Positions 16,153 through 24,799 of a stretch of 37,966 bases of DNA are shown piece by piece; within the stretch, counting starts at the first letter, position 1; every line of letters starts with the position of its first letter. This DNA is from Candidatus Zixiibacteriota bacterium. Its GTDB lineage: Bacteria; Electryoneota; B3-LCP. The notes under the pieces are model-generated. The model was not told where the DNA came from, searched no databases, and saw only the letters and a list, made by a program, of their open reading frames with translations. The position numbers were made by a program, and so were the translations under genes. The stretch covers positions 1-37,966 of the forward strand of contig QZKQ01000069.1 in the NCBI GenBank assembly GCA_003599535.1. Direction: 5' to 3'.

Positions 16153-16809
16153 ATGACGGTACACCTGCAACGGGAAGTGGAAAAACTGAAGAAGAAACTG
16201 CTGGCCATCAGCGCCATGGTGCAGGATATCATTGACCAGGCGGTGGAGGCGCTGCGCCTGCGCGACGCGCGCCTGGCCGAGCGGGTCATCGAATCCGACG
16301 AGGACATTGACCGGATGGAGCTGGAGATCGAAGAGGACTGTCTGAAGATCCTGGCGCTGTACAACCCGGTGGCCCACGACCTGCGCTTCGTCGTGGCGGT
16401 GCTGAAGATGAACAACGACCTGGAGCGGATGGCCGACCAGGCGGTCAACATCGCCGAACGGGCCAAGTATTTGTCGGGCTGCGAGGACGTTGACGTGCCG
16501 GCGGATCTCTCCCGGCTGGCGGACGTGGTGCAGCAGATGCTGCACAACGTCCTGGACGCCCTGATCCACCTGGACACCCACCTGGCCCGGCAGGTCATCC
16601 GCGATGACGACCAGGCCGATGAGATTCACCGCCGCATGTACCGCCTGACCCAGGAATGCATCCGCCGGGATCCCTCGCAGATCGAGGCGCAATTCAACAT
16701 CATCTCCATCTCCCGCAACCTGGAGCGCATCGCCGACCAGATCACCAACATCGCGGAAGACATCATCTACATGGCCGAAGGCCACCTGGTGCGGCACGTT
16801 CACGAGTAA
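16153..16809 (+). CDS. phoU: Phosphate signalling protein PhoU
   Basis: 218 residues from the ATG at 16153 with AAGGAG seven bases upstream; the GTG at 16147 is too close to it. All-helical, with two repeats. Each carries a metal-binding E/DxxxD-type motif: MKMNNDLERMADQAVNIAE in the first half, with the matching ISISRNLERIADQITNIAE in the second. It represses PhoR signalling when phosphate is plentiful and dampens Pst transport. Last gene of the locus, 11 bp after pstB, closed by the hairpin at 16846. Confidence 0.95.
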   Translation: MTVHLQREVEKLKKKLLAISAMVQDIIDQAVEALRLRDARLAERVIESDEDIDRMELEIEEDCLKILALYNPVAHDLRFVVAVLKMNNDLERMADQAVNIAERAKYLSGCEDVDVPADLSRLADVVQQMLHNVLDALIHLDTHLARQVIRDDDQADEIHRRMYRLTQECIRRDPSQIEAQFNIISISRNLERIADQITNIAEDIIYMAEGHLVRHVHE

Positions 16810-16845
16810 GACCACCAATCCCTGCCGGACCGCTTCATGAACGCG

Positions 16846-16871
16846 AAAAACCTGCCCTGCGGCAGGTTTTT
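16846..16871. terminator. Bidirectional terminator between phoU and a histidine kinase
   Basis: AAAAA-CCTGCC (16846-16856) pairs with GGCAGG-TTTTT (16861-16871) around CTGC. With A-runs on one side and T-runs on the other it can end both phoU and the convergent gene that stops at 16892. Confidence 0.9.
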
Positions 16872-16891
16872 ACGTTGGCCGGGGACCCCGA

Positions 16892-19558
16892 TCAGCCGGC
16901 CGTGACCACTTCCTCGCCGGCATTCTCCCCGAACACGCTCTCCCATTCATCCTGGCTCACTTCCAGGGAGCTTTCCCGGGACACAGCCTGGAGGGGGATC
17001 AGGATGCGGAATACGGTCCCCTTCCCCACCTCCGACTGGATATCGAAGCGGGCGCCGTATTTTTTCAGCAACTGGTGCACGCTGGGCAGCCCCAGGCCAT
17101 TGCCGATGGGCTCCCCGGTCCGGGCGGCCTCCGCCCCCGGCTTGGTGGTGAAGAAGGGTTCGAACAGGAGGGGGAGGTGTTCCGGAGGGATGCCGCAACC
17201 GGTATCGTTCACCTCAACCAGAATGGACTCATTCCCCTCCCGGGCGGTGCGGACTTCCAACCGCCGGACGGGACACCCATGCATGGCGTCCACCGCGTTC
17301 TTGATCAGGTTCATGAAGGATTGGGAGAAATCACCGTACACCCCGCGGAGGGGAGGCAGATCGGGATCGAATTCGTAGCGCTTCTCGATCAGGTGCTTGA
17401 AGGTCAGGTCGGCGTTCAGGAAATCGAGTTCCTGGCGCAGGAGACGGTTGAGGTCAAGATCCTGCTCGGTGGGATCCTGCTCCTGGCGGCTGCGATCCAG
17501 CAAGTTGCGGATGACTTCCCGCAGACGCTGCGCCTGCTCCATGACGGGATCGAGTGTATCCGGCTCCGGACGGGTCATTTTCAGCAATTCAACATGGCTG
17601 ATCAGGGCCTGGAGGGGGACGTTGAGGTTGTGGGCCACGCCGGCGGCCAGCAGGCCGATGGAGGCCAGCTTGGCCTGCTGCATCAGTTCCAGTTGCATTT
17701 CCCGTTCATGCCGCTGGGTCTGCTTCAGTTCGGTGACGTCAATCATGGTCCCCTGGACCACCAGCGGCTCATTCTCTTCCCCGATGATCAGGCTGGCGCT
17801 GCCCAGGAACCATACGGGGCGGCCGTCGCGGCGGTGGCAGCGGATCTCCCAGTGGCTCATCGAACCGTGCCGGCGCAGCTCTTCCTGGATGAGATCCATG
17901 TCCGAGGGGTCGTAAAATTCCCGGCTGTTCACTCCGATCAGGCGGCTGCGGTTGGGGTACCCCAGCATCCGGGCCATCGAATCGTTGCAGTCCAGGATGC
18001 GGCCGTCCATGGAGGTGCGGAAAACCCCGGCCAGATTGCGCTCGAACAGCAGCCGGTAGCGCTGCTCAGAGCGGGTCAGGGCTTCCTGCGCCAGGCGGCT
18101 CTCCGTCACATCCCGGAAGCCCACCACCAGGAAGCGGGGATTGTCGGCAGCATCCCGCATCAGGCTTGCCGATAGATCCAGGATGTAGTCCACGCCGTCC
18201 AGGCCGGGCAGGCGGTACTCCAGGTTTTTCAGGAACCCCCGGCGCTTCAGCCGTTCCAGATCCTGCCGCAGGCGGCCATGCTCGCGCTCGGGAAAGAATT
18301 CGAAGATGGACCGCCCCACGGCACTGACGGGGTTTGAAGTATAGCTAAAGGCTGTGGCGGCCTGGTTGGCGAAGACGATTTTCCCCTCCGGGTCCAGGAT
18401 GGAAAGGGCATCGGGCGTGGCTTCAAAAATGCTGCGCAGCGTCTCTTCCTGCAGCCGCAGGTCTTCCAGCGCCTGCTTCAACTCGCCGGAATAGCGCTTC
18501 AGTTCGCTGCCGGACTTCTCGAGCGCTTCCAGCATCCGGTTGATTTCCACTGCCAGGCTGCCCAATTCGTCCTTCCCCTGGTGGGGCACTCGAAGGGAAA
18601 GGTCCTGGCTGGTCCCGATGCGGCGAACTTCACCGCTCAGTTGCGCCAGGCGAACCAAAACCCCCCGTTCCAGGATGACCAGAATCAGGAGACCCAGGAT
18701 GGCCACCACCGCCATCAGCGCCACCACCAGGTAGCGGATGACGGCCAGGCCCTGGCTGTAAATCTCGCGGGGCGTGATGACGCGAAGGACAAAGGCAGGG
18801 CGTCCGAAGAGGTCATCCAGCAGGGCATAGCCGGCGATGGCATCCCGGTCCAGGGTATGGAAGTGCCGGGGATACTGCCGGGACATTCCCAGCGAGGCAT
18901 CCGCCACATCCGGCGAGGCGTTCTGGTCATTCCAGCGATGGAAGGACAAGTTCAGGTGGATCATCTGGGACAGGTCGCGCAGGGCGGCCTCGTCCAGGAA
19001 CCGTCCGAAGAGCAACCAACCTGCTACGGGACCTTGTTCTTCGCTGGTTAGAATGGGGTGAGCGACCAGGAGAGCGGGTCCCCGGCCGCTGCATACAACG
19101 CCATACAGAGCACTGTCGCATTTGGACAGGCGGGCGCGCAGTTCCGGGCTGACCAGCAGGGCAAGCAAGGCCTCGGGCATGGGGACTTGCAACCCGGTGG
19201 AATCATCATACTGCCCACACCAGAACGCTTCCCCCTCGCGATCCAGATAAATGGCCAGATTGATACGCAGGTTGACAAAGGTGTTGCTGAGCAGGTTGAC
19301 GGCGGGATAATCCGGGTCTTCTCCCTGGGCGAAAGCATAGCTGTCATCCCACACGGCCCAGTCCGTCACCTCCCCCGCCAGCCCTTCGAGATTACCCTTC
19401 AGGGCATTAACGGCCCGCTCCAGGTTGTTGATGGTGTTCTTCATCTCGAGGTCGGAGAAGCTGTCCATCAGGATATCGGTGGCCGTGAAATAGACACCGA
19501 CCCCGAGAACCAGGATGACCGCGGCGATGGAGAGAAGGGTTTTCCGTCGAAGGCTCAT
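16892..19558 (-). CDS. Sensor histidine kinase, CHASE4-HAMP-PAS-PAS
   Basis: 888 residues from the ATG at 19558, directly before the basic-hydrophobic signal anchor MSLRRKTLL; an upstream ATG at 19687 adds 43 unlikely residues. Order: transmembrane helix, periplasmic CHASE4 domain with EVTDWAVWDDSYAF, a second helix (about 278-300), HAMP, coiled coil, PAS (about 375-495), a second PAS with PAC (about 500-620), HisKA, HATPase with NLIKNAVDAM, DTGCGIP, FEPFFTTKPG and GNGLGLPSVHQ. The H-box reads GVAHNLNVPL with phospho-acceptor H643. The usual acidic residue after the His is Asn here. No response regulator is adjacent; the partner and signal are unknown. It is convergent with phoU and shares its terminator. 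Confidence 0.9.
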   Translation of the reverse strand: MSLRRKTLLSIAAVILVLGVGVYFTATDILMDSFSDLEMKNTINNLERAVNALKGNLEGLAGEVTDWAVWDDSYAFAQGEDPDYPAVNLLSNTFVNLRINLAIYLDREGEAFWCGQYDDSTGLQVPMPEALLALLVSPELRARLSKCDSALYGVVCSGRGPALLVAHPILTSEEQGPVAGWLLFGRFLDEAALRDLSQMIHLNLSFHRWNDQNASPDVADASLGMSRQYPRHFHTLDRDAIAGYALLDDLFGRPAFVLRVITPREIYSQGLAVIRYLVVALMAVVAILGLLILVILERGVLVRLAQLSGEVRRIGTSQDLSLRVPHQGKDELGSLAVEINRMLEALEKSGSELKRYSGELKQALEDLRLQEETLRSIFEATPDALSILDPEGKIVFANQAATAFSYTSNPVSAVGRSIFEFFPEREHGRLRQDLERLKRRGFLKNLEYRLPGLDGVDYILDLSASLMRDAADNPRFLVVGFRDVTESRLAQEALTRSEQRYRLLFERNLAGVFRTSMDGRILDCNDSMARMLGYPNRSRLIGVNSREFYDPSDMDLIQEELRRHGSMSHWEIRCHRRDGRPVWFLGSASLIIGEENEPLVVQGTMIDVTELKQTQRHEREMQLELMQQAKLASIGLLAAGVAHNLNVPLQALISHVELLKMTRPEPDTLDPVMEQAQRLREVIRNLLDRSRQEQDPTEQDLDLNRLLRQELDFLNADLTFKHLIEKRYEFDPDLPPLRGVYGDFSQSFMNLIKNAVDAMHGCPVRRLEVRTAREGNESILVEVNDTGCGIPPEHLPLLFEPFFTTKPGAEAARTGEPIGNGLGLPSVHQLLKKYGARFDIQSEVGKGTVFRILIPLQAVSRESSLEVSQDEWESVFGENAGEEVVTAG

Positions 19559-19736
19559 GTCCCGTGCTGTATCAAGGGAGTATATCGCGAACGAGTGCGC
19601 AGGATGGGCAGGCGAACCCAAGGTAGGAATAATTGGCGATGCGGGCAAGGCAATTCTGCGCAATTCCGACCGGGGATTGCAATGCACCGACAGGACGGAG
19701 ATAATTACCCTTTACGGGGTGAAGCGGATCAGGGGG

Positions 19737-19773
19737 GAGAAAAGACCAGGGCGCAGCCGGCTGCGCCCTGGTT
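19737..19773 (-). terminator. Terminator of the cytochrome operon
   Basis: A perfect 28-nt palindrome (19746-19773; arms ACCAGGGCGCAGCC and its complement). On the minus strand it is followed by CTTTTCTCC. It lies 33 bp past the stop of the 16-heme cytochrome gene and closes the long minus-strand cluster. The rest of 19559-19805 shows nothing else. Confidence 0.85.
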
Positions 19774-19805
19774 ACGTTTCCGGGGGTGGCAAGCCGTGAT
19801 CGGGT

Positions 19806-21035
19806 TTATTTCCCCTTGTGGCACTGCACGCACAGTTCCCGGGCGCCGTCATAAGTCAGCAACGGCTGATGCCCGGCCAGGTGGATGCTGTGGCAACTGG
19901 TACAGGTCAAGGGGGACTGATCGCGGGGATCCTTGGTGGTTCCACCCATGGGGTGGGACACGGCATGCTCGTGCTTGTGACAGGTGCCGCACAACTGCGC
20001 CGGTTCGGCTTTCAGGAACCCGGCGTGATCCGCGCCGTGGGGGGCGTGGCAGGCGCCGCAGGGCTGGCCCTGGTGCACGGAGGCCTTGTAGTCTTCCGCG
20101 AAGCGCGGCTGGTCGGCGTGGCAGCTCAGGCAGGTGGTGAACATGTCTGCGCGCAGCAGGGGCGGTTCGGAGGCGGCATGGGCATTGTGGCACACGGTGC
20201 ACGAATTCTGGTCCGGCGGGACGTGCTTGTAGGGCTTCTTATATGTCGCTTCGATGTCGCTGTGGCAGGCAAAACAGAGGCTGTTCACCGGACCTTTCAG
20301 GGCGAAACCCTGGCCGGCCGCCGCGGAGCGCTGGTGGCAGGCGTCGCAGTCGTTGTCGGCGAAGGGGGTGTGCGTCAGAGGCATCAGCAGCCCCGGAGTC
20401 TGGGAGGCGTGGGGATCATGGCAGGTGGTGCAGTCGGAATTCTGCAGGTCGTAGCCCCGGTGCCGGGCGGTGAAGGCGGCGTCCACCTGGTGGCAGCCGG
20501 TGCACAGGGCGAAGGCCGATTTCTTGATCAGCCCGCGGTGATCGGAACTGTGGGGATCGTGGCAGGTGTAGCAGTTGCCGCCGCTGAAGGGGGAATGCTG
20601 CACCGGTTGCCGGGCCCAGCCGGCCACCTGGGTGTGGCACTGGCCGCACAGTTCCCGGTCAGAGGTGCGCAACTGGTCGTGATGCCCGGAGGCGTGGGCA
20701 TCGTGGCAATCCAGGCAGCGCCCTTTGGCCACGGGGGGATGCACCACCGCCTGGTTCAGTTTCATCGCCTCCCGGGCATGGCACTTGTAGCACAGGTCGG
20801 AAGGATCGTCCTCCAGCAGGGCGTCGTGGCTGGACGCGTGGGGATTGTGGCACTGCGAGCACCGGCCTGACTTCAGCGGAGTGTGCACGTTCTTGCCGGC
20901 CAGGGTCTGGGTGAAGTCGTCATGGCACTGCAGGCAGACGCCGGGCTCGTCCACCGCCGTGGTCTGCGCCCCGGCGAAGGACGCCGCGGCCGCCAGAATT
21001 CCCAGCGCCAGGAGGTATCTGCCCGTAAGGATCAT
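19806..21035 (-). CDS. 16-heme c-type cytochrome, doubled-CXXCH repeats
   Basis: 409 residues with a signal peptide ending FAGAQ, so exported and heme-loaded in the periplasm. I count 16 CXXCH motifs, from VCLQCH near the N-terminus to ELCVQCH six residues from the end, about one heme per 24 mature residues. They come in pairs: a CXXCHDPHAS-type motif followed about 20 residues later by an LCXXCH motif, the pattern of the doubled CXXCH family. Many extra His residues can serve as distal ligands. The start overlaps the stop of the 26-heme gene by four bases (ATGA), so the two are co-translated and likely form one electron wire across the periplasm or outer membrane. Confidence 0.93.
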   Translation of the reverse strand: MILTGRYLLALGILAAAASFAGAQTTAVDEPGVCLQCHDDFTQTLAGKNVHTPLKSGRCSQCHNPHASSHDALLEDDPSDLCYKCHAREAMKLNQAVVHPPVAKGRCLDCHDAHASGHHDQLRTSDRELCGQCHTQVAGWARQPVQHSPFSGGNCYTCHDPHSSDHRGLIKKSAFALCTGCHQVDAAFTARHRGYDLQNSDCTTCHDPHASQTPGLLMPLTHTPFADNDCDACHQRSAAAGQGFALKGPVNSLCFACHSDIEATYKKPYKHVPPDQNSCTVCHNAHAASEPPLLRADMFTTCLSCHADQPRFAEDYKASVHQGQPCGACHAPHGADHAGFLKAEPAQLCGTCHKHEHAVSHPMGGTTKDPRDQSPLTCTSCHSIHLAGHQPLLTYDGARELCVQCHKGK

Positions 21036-23053
21036 TTCTCGACCTTCTCTTGAGAGGCATTTCCGGGGTGACAGACGCTGCAGTCGCCTTCCCCGAAGGG
21101 GGCGTGGACCTGGCGTCCCAACATGCTCTTCTGGGCCGACGAATGCGGCTCATGGCACTTCACGCAGTTCAGCTCGACGCCCGTCTTGCCCAGGTGTTTG
21201 GCCTTGAACCCGGCGCCGGCGCCGTCGTGGCAGGCCAGGCACTGGGCGGGGACGGCCGGCTGGGTCAGCCCCGCGGTCTGGGTGTAATGCGGGGCGTGAC
21301 AGTCCAGGCACTGGCCTTCGGCCACCGGGACATGAGTGGTTTCCGCCGCCATGCGGGCTTCCAAATCCTGGTGGCAGGTCAGGCAGAGGTGCCGCGATTG
21401 ATCCAGCAGCAGGTCGGAGTTGGCGCTCCAGTGGGCGTCATGGCATTCCGAGCAGCGCCCCTGGGCCACCGGTTCATGCACTACGGCATGGTTGCGGGCG
21501 GCTTCCCCCATGTCCGCATGGCAGGAGACGCACAGTTCGATCCCCTTCCGGGCCAGGAGCCGCTTGTGGGGGCTGGAGTGAGGCTCATGGCAGGCGCCGC
21601 AGTCGCGATCCATGAAGGGGGAATGCGTGGAGGCGCCGCCGGGGATGGTGAAGAGATCTTCATGGCAGGAGGCGCAGAGTTCGCTGCCCGGCTTCTTCAG
21701 GAATTGGGCGTTGGCGGCCACATGAGGCTCGTGGCAGGCGGCGCAATTCCCGTTCACCACGGGATTGTGGACGTAAGTCTGCCCGAAGGCCTTCTCGGCG
21801 TCCCCGTGGCAACTGTAACACAGCTTGTCCGCGCGCTGGGCCAGCAGGGCCGGGTGCGCGCTGCCGTGCGGCGCATGGCAGTCGGTGCAGGCCCCCTGGG
21901 CGAAGGGGGGATGCTCATGGGTGCGGTTCTCCGAGGGCCCCATGTCGCCGTGGCAGGAACGGCACAGCTCGGTGGCCGTTTCCGTCACCAGCATGCCCGA
22001 GGCCGTCGTGCCGTGCGACTGGTGGCAGTTGGCGCAGGCTTCGGTGGCAGGCGCGTGCTTGACCACCCGGGCCACCTGTTCGCCGACTTCGGAATGGCAT
22101 TCGACGCACAACTGGCGGTCGGGAGCCTTCAGCAGGGCGGCCTGGCGGGAGCTGTGGGGGTCATGGCAGTCGGTGCAGGCGCCATCGGCCACCGGCGGAT
22201 GAACTCCCGGAGGGGCCGTGTCGGCGGCGTCATGGCAGGCCAGGCACAGCTCGCGGCCTGCGGCAGCCACGGAGAAGGGCTCGGGATCGCCGGGGCCGGG
22301 ATGGCAGGCTTCGCAGTTGCCTTCCGCCAGGGGCGCGTGAATGCTGGCGCCCAGCAGGTGGGGATCGTCCGAAGCGTGCGCCAGGTGGCAGGCGGTGCAG
22401 GAGGTCTCGGCGACGGGGTAGTTCCGGTGGGCCTGCTGAAAGGCGGCCTGGTTCGCGTCGTGGCACTGCTGGCACAAGGCCAGGGGGTCGGTTTTCAACA
22501 GGTTATCCCGGTCGCTGCCGTGGGTCTCGTGGCAGGCGAAGCAGGACCCCTTCAGGTCCCCGTGCCCGGTCTTCCCGGTGAACTGCGCGGCCTCGTGGCA
22601 GGTGAAGCAGAGCGCTTCCCCGGAGGCCTTCAGCAGCGCCTCGCCGTCGGCGGCATGAGGATCGTGGCAATCCAGGCACTGGCCCTTTTGCACCGGTTCA
22701 TGGGGGAACGGACGCCCGGCTCCCAGCGCCTCGGCGGTGTGGCAGTCGAAACACAACTGCTGGGGATCCTTCTGCAGCCGCAGTACGCCGACTTTGCCAT
22801 GCGGTTTATGGCAGGTGAGGCACTCGTCTTTGTGCACGGGGTCGTGCTTGTGCTTGCCGGAAAACTGGCTCAGCTCATGGCAATCGCTGCACCCGCCCTT
22901 GGACGAAAAGCGCTTGCCCTTCTTCACCTGGGCCGAGCCGGAGGGACCGAAACCGGCGACCATCACCAGGGCCAGCCCCAGGACGATACCAGCCCCCAGG
23001 AACCGGCGCCGGAAGGCGCTCCCGCCTGAATTCACCGTCATTTTCGCTCGCAT
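21032..23053 (-). CDS. 26-heme c-type cytochrome, doubled-CXXCH repeats
   Basis: 673 residues with a signal peptide (hydrophobic stretch FLGAGIVLGLALVMVAG, cleavage near GSAQ). I count 26 CXXCH motifs from GGCSDCH to GDCSVCH. The motifs alternate between CXXCH-(D/E)PH-S and LCXXCH forms at spacings of about 15-35 residues, a tandem expansion of the doubled CXXCH unit. Start at 23053; the in-frame ATG at 23041 is equally possible since neither has a clear Shine-Dalgarno. At about 25 residues per heme the protein has little room for anything but heme packing, suggesting a conductive rod. It may connect the inner-membrane quinone pool or periplasm to the barrel and OmcS-like filament encoded upstream. 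Confidence 0.93.
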   Translation of the reverse strand: MRAKMTVNSGGSAFRRRFLGAGIVLGLALVMVAGFGPSGSAQVKKGKRFSSKGGCSDCHELSQFSGKHKHDPVHKDECLTCHKPHGKVGVLRLQKDPQQLCFDCHTAEALGAGRPFPHEPVQKGQCLDCHDPHAADGEALLKASGEALCFTCHEAAQFTGKTGHGDLKGSCFACHETHGSDRDNLLKTDPLALCQQCHDANQAAFQQAHRNYPVAETSCTACHLAHASDDPHLLGASIHAPLAEGNCEACHPGPGDPEPFSVAAAGRELCLACHDAADTAPPGVHPPVADGACTDCHDPHSSRQAALLKAPDRQLCVECHSEVGEQVARVVKHAPATEACANCHQSHGTTASGMLVTETATELCRSCHGDMGPSENRTHEHPPFAQGACTDCHAPHGSAHPALLAQRADKLCYSCHGDAEKAFGQTYVHNPVVNGNCAACHEPHVAANAQFLKKPGSELCASCHEDLFTIPGGASTHSPFMDRDCGACHEPHSSPHKRLLARKGIELCVSCHADMGEAARNHAVVHEPVAQGRCSECHDAHWSANSDLLLDQSRHLCLTCHQDLEARMAAETTHVPVAEGQCLDCHAPHYTQTAGLTQPAVPAQCLACHDGAGAGFKAKHLGKTGVELNCVKCHEPHSSAQKSMLGRQVHAPFGEGDCSVCHPGNASQEKVEK

Positions 23054-23096
23054 GAAGTTAAGAGGATTTGCGTGTTTACCCGGAAAATATCACAGA

Positions 23097-23114
23097 TTCG
23101 GAGGGCCCTCCGAA
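23097..23114. other. 18-nt perfect palindrome before the 26-heme gene
   Basis: TTCGGAGGGCCCTCCGAA in the 92-bp gap between the prolyl isomerase and 26-heme cytochrome genes. It may be an RNA hairpin acting as a partial terminator or stabiliser, or a dimeric protein site. Confidence 0.4.
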
Positions 23115-23145
23115 GCGGCGTCCGGCCGGAACGCATAAATCCCGG

Positions 23146-24780
23146 TTAATTGCCTCGTTGTGCTCCGATGATCAGGGCCTCCAGCGCCTGCTGATGAATC
23201 ACGAGGTCCGCGCCGTCGCGCAGTTCGGCCAGGATGCGGTCCAGGGTGCGGTGGAACTCCGCCTGGTAAAGTTGGTTGCCGACCAGCCCCCGGGCCCGGG
23301 CCAGGTCCATGATCTCGCCCGGCTTGCGGCCGTCCACCCGGAAGATGCCCCACCCCTCCTCCACTGGCGCCGGCCCCAGGATCTGCCCCGGAGCAGCCTG
23401 GGCCATCTGCTTTCGCAGCTCTTCCGGGAGCGTCTCCAGGACAACCCAGCCCCGTTCGCCCCCCTTGACCGCGTAGGCATCAACGGAATAGCGCCCGGCC
23501 AGCCAGGCGAAATCCGCGCCGCCGGCCAGCCGCTCCACCACCTCCCGAGCGCTGTCCTCCTCGGCCACGGTGATCTGGCTGTACTTCACTTCCCCGGAGG
23601 TGCGGTACCACTCCCGGTTGGCCTGGTAAAAGGAATCAACGGCCGCGTCCTCCACTTTCACCTGCGGCGCCACTACCTGCTCGAGGTAGTCAACGATCAA
23701 CAGGGAATCGGCGTACACCCCGGTTAACTGCTGCACTTCCGGGTGTTCCAGGAAACCGTCAGCCCGGGCCGCTTCAATCTGCAACTGCTCCTGGATCAAA
23801 CCCTCCAGGGCGCCGGCCTTCATCCGCTGGGCCAGTTCCCGGCTTGCGCCGCCGCTGCGCAGGATGAGGTGGCGCAGTTCGCTTAAGGTGATCGCTCCCG
23901 GACCCACCCGCGCCAGGATCAGGCCGCCGTCGCTGTAGGCGGAGGCGGAATCGGGGAAGATGGCGGCGGAGTCCACCAGGGCCTGGTGAATCTCGACGGG
24001 AAAGCGCAACCGCAGGCCGGCCATGAAGGTCACCCGGTCGGCTTGGTCCCGGTCGCGCTTGAGGAGGGCCTGGACCTTGGGTCGGTAGAAATCGAGCAGG
24101 GTGGAATCGGCCGGCTTCTCTTCCAGCAGTTGGACCAGGCGGAAAGCGTCCTTGAAGGGGGAGGGGCCGCGCACCTCGCCGGGACGCATGGCGGCGACCT
24201 GGTCGCGCAGCCCGGCGTCCAGGTCCAGCAGCCGTTTGAACCCGTGATCGCCTCCGCCGTAGCGGTACTGGTCCTGCCCATGTTTGGCGGCCAGCTCCTC
24301 CAGATTCCCGGTCTTGACCGCCCTGGCGGCGACCTTGTCGGCGGTCCTGCGGTCCTTCAGGTAGAGGGTGAAGAGCCGCACCGGACGGAACTGGTCGAAG
24401 TAGAAGGAATCCGCTTCTGCGGCGCTGACGGCGGCGGTTTCGGGCAGGGCGTGGCGCAGCATCCGGGCGACGGCCAACTTGCCCGCCTTGCGCTCCAGCG
24501 CCTCCAGGAAATCCGGCTCCTGGTCGAAGTCCAGCAGTTGGGCGTCCTGGATCATGAGCCGCTCGTTGATCATGCGCTCCACCAGCCGGTTCAGGTCGAA
24601 GTCGCGGCGCTCGGTGTCCTGCATGCCGGAGTGGATGCGCTCCAGTTCCACCAGGAGCCGGTCCAGGGTGAGGGCTTCCCCGTTGATGGTGGCCAGCACC
24701 TCCGGAGAGGGGGCTACCTGCGCTGGGACCGGCGCGGTTCCCAGGAGAGCGGCGGCGGTCAGAAGGATGGTGTATTTCAT
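23146..24780 (-). CDS. Periplasmic peptidyl-prolyl isomerase, two parvulin domains
   Basis: 544 residues with a signal peptide ending VPAQ. SurA-like layout: an N-terminal helical chaperone region (LATINGEALTLDRLLVELERI), a first parvulin domain at about 130-220 (VRLFTLYLKD, YRYGGGDHGF, MRPGEVRGPSPF), a linker, a second helical part, and a second parvulin domain at about 400-495 (EVKYSQITVAEE, GERGWVVLETLP, APGQILGPAPVEEGWGIFRV). It should assist folding or export of envelope proteins after cytochrome maturation. Isomerase genes also occur near omcS-type genes in Geobacter, as I recall. It lies between the CsgG-like genes and the cytochromes, with 19 bp to the upstream gene. Confidence 0.88.
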   Translation of the reverse strand: MKYTILLTAAALLGTAPVPAQVAPSPEVLATINGEALTLDRLLVELERIHSGMQDTERRDFDLNRLVERMINERLMIQDAQLLDFDQEPDFLEALERKAGKLAVARMLRHALPETAAVSAAEADSFYFDQFRPVRLFTLYLKDRRTADKVAARAVKTGNLEELAAKHGQDQYRYGGGDHGFKRLLDLDAGLRDQVAAMRPGEVRGPSPFKDAFRLVQLLEEKPADSTLLDFYRPKVQALLKRDRDQADRVTFMAGLRLRFPVEIHQALVDSAAIFPDSASAYSDGGLILARVGPGAITLSELRHLILRSGGASRELAQRMKAGALEGLIQEQLQIEAARADGFLEHPEVQQLTGVYADSLLIVDYLEQVVAPQVKVEDAAVDSFYQANREWYRTSGEVKYSQITVAEEDSAREVVERLAGGADFAWLAGRYSVDAYAVKGGERGWVVLETLPEELRKQMAQAAPGQILGPAPVEEGWGIFRVDGRKPGEIMDLARARGLVGNQLYQAEFHRTLDRILAELRDGADLVIHQQALEALIIGAQRGN

Positions 24781-24799
24781 AATGGTCCGAATGACAGGG

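Noticed and set aside
21050..23029. 659-codon plus-strand open frame opposite the 26-heme gene
   Set aside because: The reverse strand supplies 26 CXXCH motifs and a signal peptide; this frame is its repetitive mirror (periodic VAGGA/MRLVAG segments).
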